In this document: positions 1 to 6,981 of the stretch, piece by piece
How positions within the stretch are numbered: the stretch's first letter is position 1
Layout of the letters: every line of letters starts with the position of its first letter
Assembly: GCA_964437425.1 (NCBI GenBank)
Contig: CAYTGO010000051.1
Coordinates: forward strand, 1-21,540
Reading direction: 5' to 3'
DNA length: 21,540 nt
Source of the DNA: Scalindua sp964437425
Lineage (GTDB): Bacteria; Planctomycetota; Brocadiia; Brocadiales; Scalinduaceae
Notes under the pieces: model-generated
What the model was told of the DNA's origin: nothing
Databases searched by the model: none
What the model saw: the letters and a program-made list of their open reading frames with translations, nothing else
Made by a program: the position numbers and the translations under genes

Positions 1-2
1 CG

Positions 3-170
3 GTGCAGAGCATCGCCTCGATGATGACATATTTTGATCTTATGGGAAATCAGAAATATATGGAAGAGTATATGTCAGCCAATTTCCTGCCACATACTAA
101 TCTTGATGAATTCCCTTCTGTACAGGAAGAGCTATCATCACTAAATAAACAGTTATCAGGAACAAATTAA
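3..170 (+). CDS. C-terminal fragment of an unidentified protein upstream of cooC
   Basis: An open frame enters from the left edge and ends at TAA 168-170, giving the last 55 residues of a protein. The stop is separated from the cooC ATG by one base, so the two are almost certainly co-transcribed. The fragment is hydrophilic and rich in Met, Tyr and Glu, with a MGNQKYMEEYM stretch and a PHTNLDEFPS stretch, and has no membrane segment. I do not recognise the family from this tail. Its place just before cooC, acsD and acsE suggests another acetyl-CoA pathway subunit or accessory protein, but the residues themselves do not show this. Confidence 0.6.
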   Translation: MQSIASMMTYFDLMGNQKYMEEYMSANFLPHTNLDEFPSVQEELSSLNKQLSGTN

Positions 171-171
171 A

Positions 172-945
172 ATGTCATATACAATTGCAATGGCCGGAAA
201 AGGTGGTACAGGGAAATCAACCACTGCGACTCTTATAATACGTTATATTACAGAAGAACTTGGCAAGGCGGTTCTTGCAGTCGATGCAGATCCTAACTCA
301 ACCCTGGGATTGTCACTGGGAGTTACGATTGAGGGTACTATCGCGGATATACGTGACGATGTTGTCGAAAAGAAAGTTGATATTCCTGCGACCATGTCAA
401 AGGATAGATATATTGAATACCGTATTGAAGAGAGTATTATTGAAGAGAATAAATTTGATCTGCTGACAATGGGTCGACCAGAAGGACCAAAGTGTTACTG
501 CTATGCGAATAACCTGCTTCGAAGATATCTTGATAAAGCAGAACAGAGTTATCCATACATTGTCATTGATACCGAAGCTGGAATGGAGCACCTGTCGCGT
601 AGAACTACCAATGATGTTGATCTGCTTATAATTGCGTTTGAGTCCACAATTATCGGTGTACATACCGCAAATAGGATTACAGAGTTAATTGAAAGTCTGC
701 CTATCAAAATTAAAAAATATATATATGTCATGTGCAAAGTGCCTGCAAAAGGAGTAAGTGAAAAGGTAAATGCTGAGATTTCCAAATCCGGATTTGAGGT
801 ATCAGCAGAGTTAACATTTGATGACGAAATATATGATCAGATTACTTCCGGCGAATCACTGTTAGGAATAAGTACGGAGAATGCTGTTTATAGTGAAATA
901 AAGAATTTGATGAATAAATTAGTAACAGTCACAACGGATAAATGA
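172..945 (+). CDS. cooC: CooC-type nickel-insertion ATPase for CO dehydrogenase
   Basis: This is a 257-residue cytoplasmic MinD/SIMIBI-class ATPase. The deviant Walker A is GKGGTGKS at residues 9-16, DADPN follows at 38-42, and a Walker B-like VIDTEAGMEHLSR lies at 131-143. The GPKCYCYANN stretch has the CxC pair (Cys108, Cys110) that binds metal between the two subunits of the CooC dimer. The family matures the nickel-containing C-cluster of CO dehydrogenase, or the A-cluster in the related AcsF proteins. The start is fixed by the one-base gap from the preceding stop, with an AGGA element about ten bases upstream. It is followed after 26 bases by acsD, so it sits in an acetyl-CoA pathway operon. 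The length is normal. CooC and AcsF cannot be separated by eye, so the exact client (CODH or ACS) is uncertain. Confidence 0.9.
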   Translation: MSYTIAMAGKGGTGKSTTATLIIRYITEELGKAVLAVDADPNSTLGLSLGVTIEGTIADIRDDVVEKKVDIPATMSKDRYIEYRIEESIIEENKFDLLTMGRPEGPKCYCYANNLLRRYLDKAEQSYPYIVIDTEAGMEHLSRRTTNDVDLLIIAFESTIIGVHTANRITELIESLPIKIKKYIYVMCKVPAKGVSEKVNAEISKSGFEVSAELTFDDEIYDQITSGESLLGISTENAVYSEIKNLMNKLVTVTTDK

Positions 946-971
946 TTACCTTTTAGTTTGGAGATAAAAAA

Positions 972-1928
972 ATGGAAATTGCGAATGTAGTTGATAAGTG
1001 TGCAGGAGTTGTAAAAGAGGTCACTATCGGAGCGACCAAGGATGAAGGTGGTACCAGGGGCAAAGTTGTAACCGTTGGCGGAGCTAACAGCATTCCGTTT
1101 CTGGATTTCGACGGAAGTCCCGGTCATAAGCCGGCAATAGCAATGGACGTATATGATGTAGCACCAGAAGAGTGGCCAGAGCCGCTTTTGAAGCATTATG
1201 CCGATGTTATTGACAATCCTGCAAACTGGGCGAAGAAATGTGCTGAGTACGGTGCAGACTTGATCTGCCTGAAACTTGACGGCATACACCCTGACAAGGG
1301 AAACAAAAGTGCCGATGAGACCGTCAGCACAGTTAAGTCTATCCTTGAGGCCGTTGATTTGCCGCTCATTATATGGGGATGTGAAAATGATGAACGGGAC
1401 AATGAGATAATGCCAAAGGTCAGTGAGGCCGCTAAAGGAGAGAGATGCCTTCTTGGAGGCGCCACACAGGAAAATTACAAGACTATTACTGCTGTCTGCT
1501 TAGCAGACGGGCACAACCTGATAACACAAGCACCTGTAGACATTAACATTGGAAAGCAGATTAATATCCTGGTTACTGATCTGGGATTTCCTACTGACAG
1601 GATCGTAATGTTCCAGACTACCGGTGCACTTGGATATGGGATAGAGTATTGTTACTCAATTCATGAAAGAGGTAGATTGGCAGCGTTATCAGGAGACCAC
1701 CAGATGGCAACTCCGGTTATTTGTGATGTTGGCCATGAAGCATGGCGTGCAAAGGAAGCAAAGGCCAGCGACGAGGAAGCTCCTCAATGGGGTTCTTTTG
1801 CTGACCGAGGTATAATGTGGGAAGCAATTACCGCCACTACATTAATGCAGTCCGGTGTTGATATAATCAGGATGAACCATCCTGAAGCTGTTTCAATTGT
1901 TAAAAAACATATAGAAAATCTTACATAG
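972..1928 (+). CDS. acsD: Corrinoid iron-sulfur protein small subunit (CO dehydrogenase/ACS delta)
   Basis: A 318-residue TIM-barrel protein matching the AcsD/CdhD family in length (the Moorella protein is about 320) and in motifs. These include VGGANSIPFLDFDG near residues 35-48, PAIAMDVYD at 54-62, LICLKLDGIHPD at about 95-106, and TTLMQSGVDIIRMNHPEA near the C-terminus. With AcsC it forms the corrinoid iron-sulfur protein, which accepts the methyl group from methyl-tetrahydrofolate via AcsE and gives it to the A-cluster of acetyl-CoA synthase in the cytoplasm. A GGAG ribosome site lies nine bases before the ATG. The gene follows cooC and is 12 bases ahead of acsE. The large subunit AcsC is not in the window. 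No motif is missing and the reading frame is intact. Confidence 0.92.
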   Translation: MEIANVVDKCAGVVKEVTIGATKDEGGTRGKVVTVGGANSIPFLDFDGSPGHKPAIAMDVYDVAPEEWPEPLLKHYADVIDNPANWAKKCAEYGADLICLKLDGIHPDKGNKSADETVSTVKSILEAVDLPLIIWGCENDERDNEIMPKVSEAAKGERCLLGGATQENYKTITAVCLADGHNLITQAPVDINIGKQINILVTDLGFPTDRIVMFQTTGALGYGIEYCYSIHERGRLAALSGDHQMATPVICDVGHEAWRAKEAKASDEEAPQWGSFADRGIMWEAITATTLMQSGVDIIRMNHPEAVSIVKKHIENLT

Positions 1929-1940
1929 AAGGAGAAGAAG

Positions 1941-2726
1941 ATGATTACCCTGGCTGAAAGAATTAATGGACAGTTTCTGGATGTAAAGAAGGCTATTAAA
2001 GAACGTGATCCCTCTGTAATCCACGATTTAGCAAAAAAACAGACTGAAGCAGGCGCTACATATCTAGACATAAACGTTGGAACTGCTGCTGCTGACCAGG
2101 AAGATGCAATGAAATGGCTGGTAGAGTCAACACAGGAAGCAGTAAGTACACCTATTGCAATAGACAGCCAGAAATTATCAGTAATAAAGGCAGGTCTTGA
2201 GGTAATCAAAAACGACGTTATGATTAATTCTGCTCAAGGGGATCCAGAAGTACTTGACACATACATGCAGCTTGCAAAGGAGCATAATGCGGCTTTGATT
2301 TGTCTTACTATGAATAAGGATGGTATACCTCAAAATGTAGACACCCGCATTGAGATAGCAGCGGAGATTGCCGGAAAGGCGCTGGAACATGATGTGGATA
2401 TGGACAAAATTTATATTGATCCTATTTTGTTCTCAATACCAGTTGACCAGAAACAACCCGCTTATATGCTGGAAGTTTTTAATCAGATAAAACTTATCTC
2501 TGATCCATCTCCTCACATAACTGTTGGTTTAAGCAATTTGGCTCAGGGAACACAGGAAAAGTCTTTAATATGTAGAACGTTCCTGGCAATGGCAATTGCT
2601 GCCGGCATGGACACGGCACTCATGGATGTACTTGATACAGAACTCATGGATGCTGCGATCTGTGCAGAGATGCTTCTGAATAAACAGATTTACAGTGATT
2701 CATTTCTCAAGGCTGCAAGACCATAA
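1941..2726 (+). CDS. acsE: 5-methyltetrahydrofolate:corrinoid/iron-sulfur protein methyltransferase
   Basis: A 261-residue pterin-binding TIM barrel that moves the methyl group of methyl-THF to Co(I) of the corrinoid iron-sulfur protein, linking the methyl and carbonyl branches of the Wood-Ljungdahl pathway. The pterin-site residues known from the Moorella enzyme appear at the same positions: Asp75 in PIAIDSQ, Asn96 in MINSAQGDP, Asp160 in IYIDP and Asn199 in VGLSN. The N-terminal AERING stretch is also typical. It stands alone and is not fused to a cobalamin domain, so it is the short AcsE type rather than MetH. A strong GGAGAAG ribosome site precedes the ATG. It is the last gene of the cooC-acsD-acsE run and is followed by a hairpin terminator. 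Confidence 0.93.
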   Translation: MITLAERINGQFLDVKKAIKERDPSVIHDLAKKQTEAGATYLDINVGTAAADQEDAMKWLVESTQEAVSTPIAIDSQKLSVIKAGLEVIKNDVMINSAQGDPEVLDTYMQLAKEHNAALICLTMNKDGIPQNVDTRIEIAAEIAGKALEHDVDMDKIYIDPILFSIPVDQKQPAYMLEVFNQIKLISDPSPHITVGLSNLAQGTQEKSLICRTFLAMAIAAGMDTALMDVLDTELMDAAICAEMLLNKQIYSDSFLKAARP

Positions 2727-2759
2727 CCTAATTTCTGGTTTTGGTATGGAAAAAAATTT

Positions 2760-2805
2760 AATCCCCCTTAGTTTCTCATGTGAAAATGCGAACAGGGGGA
2801 TTTTT
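2760..2805 (+). terminator. Rho-independent terminator after acsE
   Basis: A nine-base perfect stem (AATCCCCCT at 2760-2768 with AGGGGGATT at 2794-2802) is followed by a T run. The 25-base interior can itself pair TTTC with GAAA. It lies 34 bases after the acsE stop and separates the acetyl-CoA pathway genes from the thioesterase gene. The A/T flanks make it partly bidirectional. Confidence 0.85.
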
Positions 2806-2874
2806 CAATTTATAAGTGTTTATCTTATAGTTTTATTTTTTTAATTAATATCTCCCCCCTATCGGGCAAAAACT

Positions 2875-3270
2875 ATGAAATGTAGTGAAATAAATGTCAG
2901 AGTAAGATACCAGGAAACAGACCAGATGGGGATAGTATATTACTCAAACTACTTTGTCTATTTTGAAATGGGCAGGATAGAATTCCTGCGCGATATGGGA
3001 ATCTCGTACGCTGAGATTGAAAAAGAGAATGTCTTCCTTGCAGTAGCGGACGCTCATTGTAAATACAAATCCCCTGCCATGTTCGATGACCTCCTTGTTG
3101 TCAAAACATGCTTATCCATGATGAAACTCGCAAGACTTGAATTCAACTATGAGATCAGGCGGGTTAATGAAGAGACCCTGATTGCGGAAGGCTCAACTCT
3201 CCTTGCATGCCTGGGAGTAAATAAGAAACCGATGGCGATACCGGAAAATATTAGAAACGCACTATCTTAA
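2875..3270 (+). CDS. YbgC-type acyl-CoA thioesterase (hot-dog fold)
   Basis: A 131-residue single hot-dog domain of the 4HBT/YbgC family. The active-site block RYQETDQMGIVYYSNY covers residues 11-26 and holds the catalytic Asp16, with the following FEMGRIEFLR helix typical of the family. These enzymes hydrolyse short- or medium-chain acyl-CoA or acyl-ACP thioesters in the cytoplasm; E. coli YbgC belongs to the tol-pal region, but no tol gene is seen here. The length is normal. No good ribosome site is visible before the ATG: upstream is an AT-rich tract and a run of C. The gene is isolated, between a terminator and two minus-strand genes, so the substrate cannot be inferred from neighbours. 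Confidence 0.85.
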   Translation: MKCSEINVRVRYQETDQMGIVYYSNYFVYFEMGRIEFLRDMGISYAEIEKENVFLAVADAHCKYKSPAMFDDLLVVKTCLSMMKLARLEFNYEIRRVNEETLIAEGSTLLACLGVNKKPMAIPENIRNALS

Positions 3271-3293
3271 CAGACTAATCACCCTCTCACTCT

Positions 3294-3611
3294 TCACGAC
3301 TTCATTCTATATGTCAGATTTGACAAGATGTAGCCTCTGCCCTCTAATAAACGAACAACCTTCTTATTGGCTTTTTGTATATTTGAATAGTCAGGCAACC
3401 AGAATTTAGTTGTATCAATACCGCTTATTGTTTTGTTATTTGAATTAATATATATCGTCTTTTTCACACTATTAGTATCTTCATATTTAACCATAGTCAT
3501 TCCATCGTTCGGATCAAAATCAATATCAACCCTTAGATTTTCTTCTCGGTATATTTCGCCTAAACTCTTTACCATATCAATTAAATCATTTAATGATTCG
3601 TCTTTTTGCAT
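3294..3611 (-). CDS. Small uncharacterised protein (105 aa)
   Basis: A 105-residue reading frame on the minus strand that I do not recognise. It is soluble, has no cysteine and no signal peptide or membrane segment, and looks like a mixed alpha/beta domain: an acidic helix (residues 1-22), then a strand-rich part (RVDIDFDPND, MTMVKYED, KKTIYINSNN), then a basic helix near residues 78-92 ending in GRGYILSNL. A weak AAAGG element precedes the ATG. It lies 41 bases downstream of kdsA in the same direction and could be co-transcribed with it. Its 3' end is convergent with the thioesterase gene, 23 bases away. It is probably a real gene, because codon use and the ribosome site look normal, but no function can be given. 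Confidence 0.65.
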   Translation of the reverse strand: MQKDESLNDLIDMVKSLGEIYREENLRVDIDFDPNDGMTMVKYEDTNSVKKTIYINSNNKTISGIDTTKFWLPDYSNIQKANKKVVRLLEGRGYILSNLTYRMKS

Positions 3612-3652
3612 AATTCAATCAACCTTTTAAACATGTAGAAAATTTACTGTAA

Positions 3653-4483
3653 TCAATCAGCCGAGATAGCCTCACGTATTCTTATTGCCCTTTTTAGAAG
3701 AGGAAGTAGTCGCTCTAATGGCAGCATTGTAGCCGAATCAGACAAAGCTTCTTCAGGCTTTTCATGTGTCTCTACAAACAGGCCGTCACAGCCCACAGAA
3801 ACAGCAGCATTTGTCAACGGTTCAATCATCTCTCTCTGTCCACCAGATGTAGAACCCTGGCCACCTGGTAATTGGACACTGTGCGTGGCATCAAAAACTA
3901 CCGGATAACCCATCTTCTTCATAACAATAATAGAACGCATGTCAGCTACGAGGTTATTATATCCAAACATTGTACCTCTCTCAGTAAATATTATGTTTTT
4001 ATTACCTGTAGAAAGTACCTTTTCTGTAATATGTTCGACATCCCAAGGTGCCATAAATTGCCCTTTTTTAATATTTATCGGTTTTCCGGTTTTCGCTGCA
4101 TGCAGAAGAAGGTCGGTTTGTCTGCATAGAAAAGCTGGTATCTGGATTAAATCTAACACATCCTGCACAATATCAATCTCATTGCAACAGTGAACGTCCG
4201 AAACTACAGGAACGCCAATTTCATTCTTAATCCTGGACAAGATCTTAATACCTTCCTCTGCACCCGGGCCTCTATAAGATTTGATAGAGGAACGATTTGC
4301 CTTGTCATATGACGCTTTAAAAATAAACGGTATACCTGCCTTGGCAGCAATTTCTTTTATTTTTTCAGCAAGCTGACAACACGCTTTTTCATCTTCGATT
4401 ACGCAAGGTCCGGCAATTAGAACCAATGGGTGATTTTCGCCAAATGTGATGCCATTAACTTTAATGTTGTTCGTATTTTTCAT
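3653..4483 (-). CDS. kdsA: 3-deoxy-D-manno-octulosonate 8-phosphate synthase
   Basis: A 276-residue class I aldolase-like TIM barrel that condenses phosphoenolpyruvate with arabinose 5-phosphate to KDO-8-phosphate, the precursor of the lipopolysaccharide inner-core sugar. Motifs in order are LIAGPCVIED at 22-31, FKASYDKANRSS at 55-66, SYRGPGAEEG just after, then TERGTMFGYNNL, DATHSVQLPGGQGS, VETHEKPEEA and SDSATMLPLERL. Cys27 stands where E. coli KdsA has Asn26, so this is predicted to be the metal-dependent type, with the His of DATH, the Glu of VETH and the Asp of SDSAT as the other expected metal ligands. No other KDO gene is adjacent. A candidate promoter lies about 100 bases upstream. 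Confidence 0.93.
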   Translation of the reverse strand: MKNTNNIKVNGITFGENHPLVLIAGPCVIEDEKACCQLAEKIKEIAAKAGIPFIFKASYDKANRSSIKSYRGPGAEEGIKILSRIKNEIGVPVVSDVHCCNEIDIVQDVLDLIQIPAFLCRQTDLLLHAAKTGKPINIKKGQFMAPWDVEHITEKVLSTGNKNIIFTERGTMFGYNNLVADMRSIIVMKKMGYPVVFDATHSVQLPGGQGSTSGGQREMIEPLTNAAVSVGCDGLFVETHEKPEEALSDSATMLPLERLLPLLKRAIRIREAISAD

Positions 4484-4583
4484 GTATAGAAATGTTTATT
4501 AAAAAAAATATTATTGTTCTTCTACGCATCTCTAAAAGAGAGAGATTTTGCGCTGACAATATTGATTTGTTGACGTAAATTTA

Positions 4584-4612
4584 TCTATATCATAGTCATA
4601 AGTATTAGTCAA
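4584..4612 (-). promoter_or_regulatory. Sigma-70-like promoter for kdsA
   Basis: Read on the minus strand, TTGACT (4607-4612) is separated by exactly 17 bases from TATAGA (4584-4589), and the -10 is preceded by TGn, an extended -10 feature. Transcription would start about 95 bases before the kdsA ATG. It is based on consensus matching only. Confidence 0.5.
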
Positions 4613-4706
4613 ACCTTTATTTTCCATCATATTTTGTTTGCAATTATATATAGATTTGATATATTTATAAGATTATTATTATTTTCTATTTAGATTTCAC
4701 TTTAGT

Positions 4707-4736
4707 TTGGCACACTATCTGTCTCAAGTATCGAAT
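4707..4736 (+). promoter_or_regulatory. Weak promoter candidate for the TPR/alpha-CTD gene
   Basis: TTGGCA (4707-4712) lies 18 bases before TCGAAT (4731-4736), about 70 bases ahead of the start codon. The same TTGGCAC resembles the -24 half of a sigma-54 site, but the -12 GC is replaced by GT, so sigma-54 is not supported. Confidence 0.25.
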
Positions 4737-4807
4737 CTAAGATAAAATGCTACACTTTATTATATAAATCCCTGCTATTATATTCTTTTTATTACGGAGC
4801 TAAATTA

Positions 4808-6136
4808 ATGGTAAGTAACGAGTTAGATTTAAATGAAGCTTTTTCAACTGAACCGCTGACACGGGAAAATGTATTATCACTAAAGAATCAAATTTATACT
4901 TCCAAAGCTAATTATGAGGAGCTGGAAAATAAAATTAAAGCATTAAAGTTATCTATAAGTTCTGAAAAAGATGCTTCTGTAGCGAAAAAAACCAATCTAA
5001 TCCTTGGAGTATGCTTATGGATTTCAGGCAATGTGGATGAGGCATTTGATGTACTTATTACATTAAAAACCAATAAAATTGCAGCTTATTTTCTTGGAAT
5101 GTGTTATCAGGAGCGTGAAGAGTATGAAAAAGCCCTTGAGTGCTTTGAGCGTTCCAAACATGCAAATGAAGATGAGTTTGAAATACAAGTAAATATTGCC
5201 GAGACTCAAAGACTGTCCGGAGACTCACAAGGTGCTTTAAAAATGATTCAAAAATTAGCTAAGGGACATGATGATGATGCTGATCTTCACTACCAGTGGG
5301 CACACTGCCTTGATAATCTTGGTGAATATGATGAGGCGCTGACTCATTACAATCGGACACTTGAAATTGATCCTGATCACCCGAGTTCATTATTTCGACT
5401 TGCTTACTATTATGATCTTAATGGAGATGATGAAAAGGCTCTGGAATATTATGAAAAATGTGTGGAAACAGTTCCGTTATACACCAATGCTATGATAAAT
5501 TTGGGATTGATGTATGAAGACAATGATAATTATGAGAAAGCTATTTCCTGTTTTTATGCGGTTTTACAATCTTATCCGAATCATAAGGCTGCAAAACTTT
5601 ATCTCAAGGATGCAGAAGCAGGATTAAATATGCTTTATGACGATGATAAGGTTAAGAAACAGGATAAGGAAATCGAGGTATTAAACATTCCAATTTCAGA
5701 TTTCGAACTTTCTGTAAGAAGTAAAAATTGCCTGGAACGGATGAATATAATAACACTGGCGGATTTAACAAAAGTCACTGAATATGAACTTCTATCATAT
5801 AAGAATTTTGGAGAGACTTCTTTAACAGAAATTAAACATATTCTTAACCAGAAAGGATTACGTCTTGGACAGGCAGTTGAATCTGACTTGTTTATTGATT
5901 CTGATGTAAGTGATGACAATGGTCAACCACCAAGTACAATTTCCCAATTAGAGCTTTCTGATGATTGCAGAAATGCCATTCAAGAAATCGGTTACGAGAC
6001 AATAAGTGATTTAGCGTCGAAAACTGAAACCGAACTTTTAGAGCAAGATGGCTTTACGCAAGCATTTGTTGATGAAATTAATACCCAGCTGGAAACGCTT
6101 GGTTTAAGACTTCATAGCGGGAACAATGTAGACTAA
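4808..6136 (+). CDS. TPR protein with two C-terminal RNA polymerase alpha-CTD-like modules
   Basis: A 442-residue soluble protein. Residues 60-265 are tetratricopeptide repeats, clearest at 163-195 and 196-260 (for example YNRTLEIDPDHPSSLFRLAY and EYYEKCVE). Residues 295-354 closely resemble the DNA-binding C-terminal domain of RNA polymerase alpha: ELSVRSKNCLERMNI, then NFGETSLTEIK. The counterparts of E. coli alpha Arg265, Asn268, Cys269, Gly296 and Ser299 are Arg304, Asn307, Cys308, Gly335 and Ser338; the Lys298 position is Thr337. Residues 377-436 form a second, degenerate copy (LELSDDCRNAIQEIG) in which Arg304 corresponds to Asp386. TPRs bind proteins and alpha-CTD binds UP-element DNA and activators, so a transcription-linked role is plausible but inferred. 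GGAG at 4796-4799 serves the ATG. It stands alone, divergent from kdsA. I recall similar TPR/alpha-CTD fusions in planctomycetes. Confidence 0.85.
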   Translation: MVSNELDLNEAFSTEPLTRENVLSLKNQIYTSKANYEELENKIKALKLSISSEKDASVAKKTNLILGVCLWISGNVDEAFDVLITLKTNKIAAYFLGMCYQEREEYEKALECFERSKHANEDEFEIQVNIAETQRLSGDSQGALKMIQKLAKGHDDDADLHYQWAHCLDNLGEYDEALTHYNRTLEIDPDHPSSLFRLAYYYDLNGDDEKALEYYEKCVETVPLYTNAMINLGLMYEDNDNYEKAISCFYAVLQSYPNHKAAKLYLKDAEAGLNMLYDDDKVKKQDKEIEVLNIPISDFELSVRSKNCLERMNIITLADLTKVTEYELLSYKNFGETSLTEIKHILNQKGLRLGQAVESDLFIDSDVSDDNGQPPSTISQLELSDDCRNAIQEIGYETISDLASKTETELLEQDGFTQAFVDEINTQLETLGLRLHSGNNVD

Positions 6137-6176
6137 GTTTTTGACGTAATTTAATATCATACAGCCTGCTTGACAA

Positions 6177-6209
6177 AACTAATGAAGATCATGACGAACT
6201 TCATTAGTT
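6177..6209. repeat. 11-bp perfect inverted repeat downstream of the TPR gene
   Basis: AACTAATGAAG (6177-6187) is repeated in reverse complement at 6199-6209 with an 11-base loop. It begins 40 bases after the TPR gene stop. There is no T run, so it is either a terminator that relies on something else or a mRNA 3'-end or protein-binding element. Confidence 0.6.
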
Positions 6210-6221
6210 AGCTCATCCAAA

Positions 6222-6289
6222 TGCTTGCTTAAATACTTATATTTTCCACGTTTTCTAGTATTAAGCAGTTCCAGAGGCCTTAACAAGCA
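6222..6289 (+). other. Structured leader with alternative pairings upstream of ruvA
   Basis: Two overlapping pairings are possible. TGCTTGCTTAA (6222-6232) can pair with TTAACAAGCA (6280-6289) with one bulge, while GCTTAAATACT (6227-6237) can pair with AGTATTAAGC (6257-6266), also with one bulge. They share bases 6227-6232, so they compete. A further short GCAGA/TCTGC hairpin follows (about 6286-6302). This resembles an untranslated leader; no known riboswitch was recognised. Confidence 0.3.
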
Positions 6290-6343
6290 GAACATTTATC
6301 TGCCTGTATTTTTAATATAGCAACTGTATTTAACATTAGTTAA

Positions 6344-6931
6344 ATGTTTGATTTCATTTACGGCAATTTAGCGTATAAAAACCCAACTACAGCGACAATT
6401 GAAGCAAATGGTATTGGATACAAAATACACATACCACTATCAACTTTTGAAAAAATATCTGATGAGGAAAAAGCCAAATTATACACAAAGCTTACGATTA
6501 GAGATGATGAAATTAAAATTTATGGTTTTTATACATTAGAGGAGAGAGATTTATTTAATATGCTCCTTTCCGTAAATGGAGTTGGCTCTAACGTGGCGCT
6601 TACAATACTGTCAAGTATTTCAATTACTCAATTTGAAAGATATGTTGTCGACAATGATCCAAAATCTTTACAGCGTATTAAAGGAATAGGTAAGAAGACG
6701 GCAGAAAGAATTATATTAGAACTGAAGGAAACAATTAAAAATATTCTTCCTGGTTCAAGATCTTCTGCTGAAACAAAAAATATTGCAGTAATCACAGATG
6801 CAATAATGGCGATGATCTCACTCGGATATGCAAAGCCTGAAGCAGAAGAAGCCGTAAGAAAGGCTTCCGACAATATTGATGCTACAGAAGGAGTTGAAGT
6901 CCTTATCAAAGAAGCGTTAAGTTGCGTATAA
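6344..6931 (+). CDS. ruvA: Holliday junction DNA helicase subunit RuvA
   Basis: A 195-residue protein with the three RuvA domains. The N-terminal OB-fold starts MFDFIYGNLAYKNP and includes the acidic pin Asp54-Asp55 in IRDDEIKIYGF. Two helix-hairpin-helix motifs follow, around residues 74-84 (LLSVNGVGSNVA) and 109-120 (LQRIKGIGKKTA). The flexible C-terminal domain III (about 149-195, AIMAMISLGYAKPEAEEAV) contacts RuvB. RuvA tetramers hold the four-way junction flat while RuvB drives branch migration during recombination and fork rescue. No clear Shine-Dalgarno is seen before the ATG. ruvB follows after about 50 bases. ruvC is not in the window, although it often precedes ruvA. Confidence 0.95.
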   Translation: MFDFIYGNLAYKNPTTATIEANGIGYKIHIPLSTFEKISDEEKAKLYTKLTIRDDEIKIYGFYTLEERDLFNMLLSVNGVGSNVALTILSSISITQFERYVVDNDPKSLQRIKGIGKKTAERIILELKETIKNILPGSRSSAETKNIAVITDAIMAMISLGYAKPEAEEAVRKASDNIDATEGVEVLIKEALSCV

Positions 6932-6981
6932 TAAATATCGATTTATCGTTTTACTAAACAAGATATCAAGGTGTTTTGAAA

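Larger units (their letters stand above)
4484..4807. other. AT-rich divergent intergenic region (324 bp)
   Basis: No gene is seen between the divergent starts of kdsA and the TPR/alpha-CTD gene. The stretch is very AT-rich with many TATA and ATTATT runs. It holds a good minus-strand promoter candidate for kdsA, a weaker plus-strand candidate near 4707-4736, and a small purine/pyrimidine hairpin (ATCTCT with AGAGAT, about 4527-4545) that would lie in the kdsA leader. Confidence 0.7.

Noticed and set aside
888..1289. 133-codon open frame antisense to cooC/acsD
   Set aside because: It is fully covered by two well-supported genes on the other strand and has no recognisable domain.
4707..4722. 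Sigma-54-like site TTGGCAC upstream of the TPR gene
   Set aside because: The required GC of the -12 element, ten bases after GG, is GT here, so the match is incomplete.
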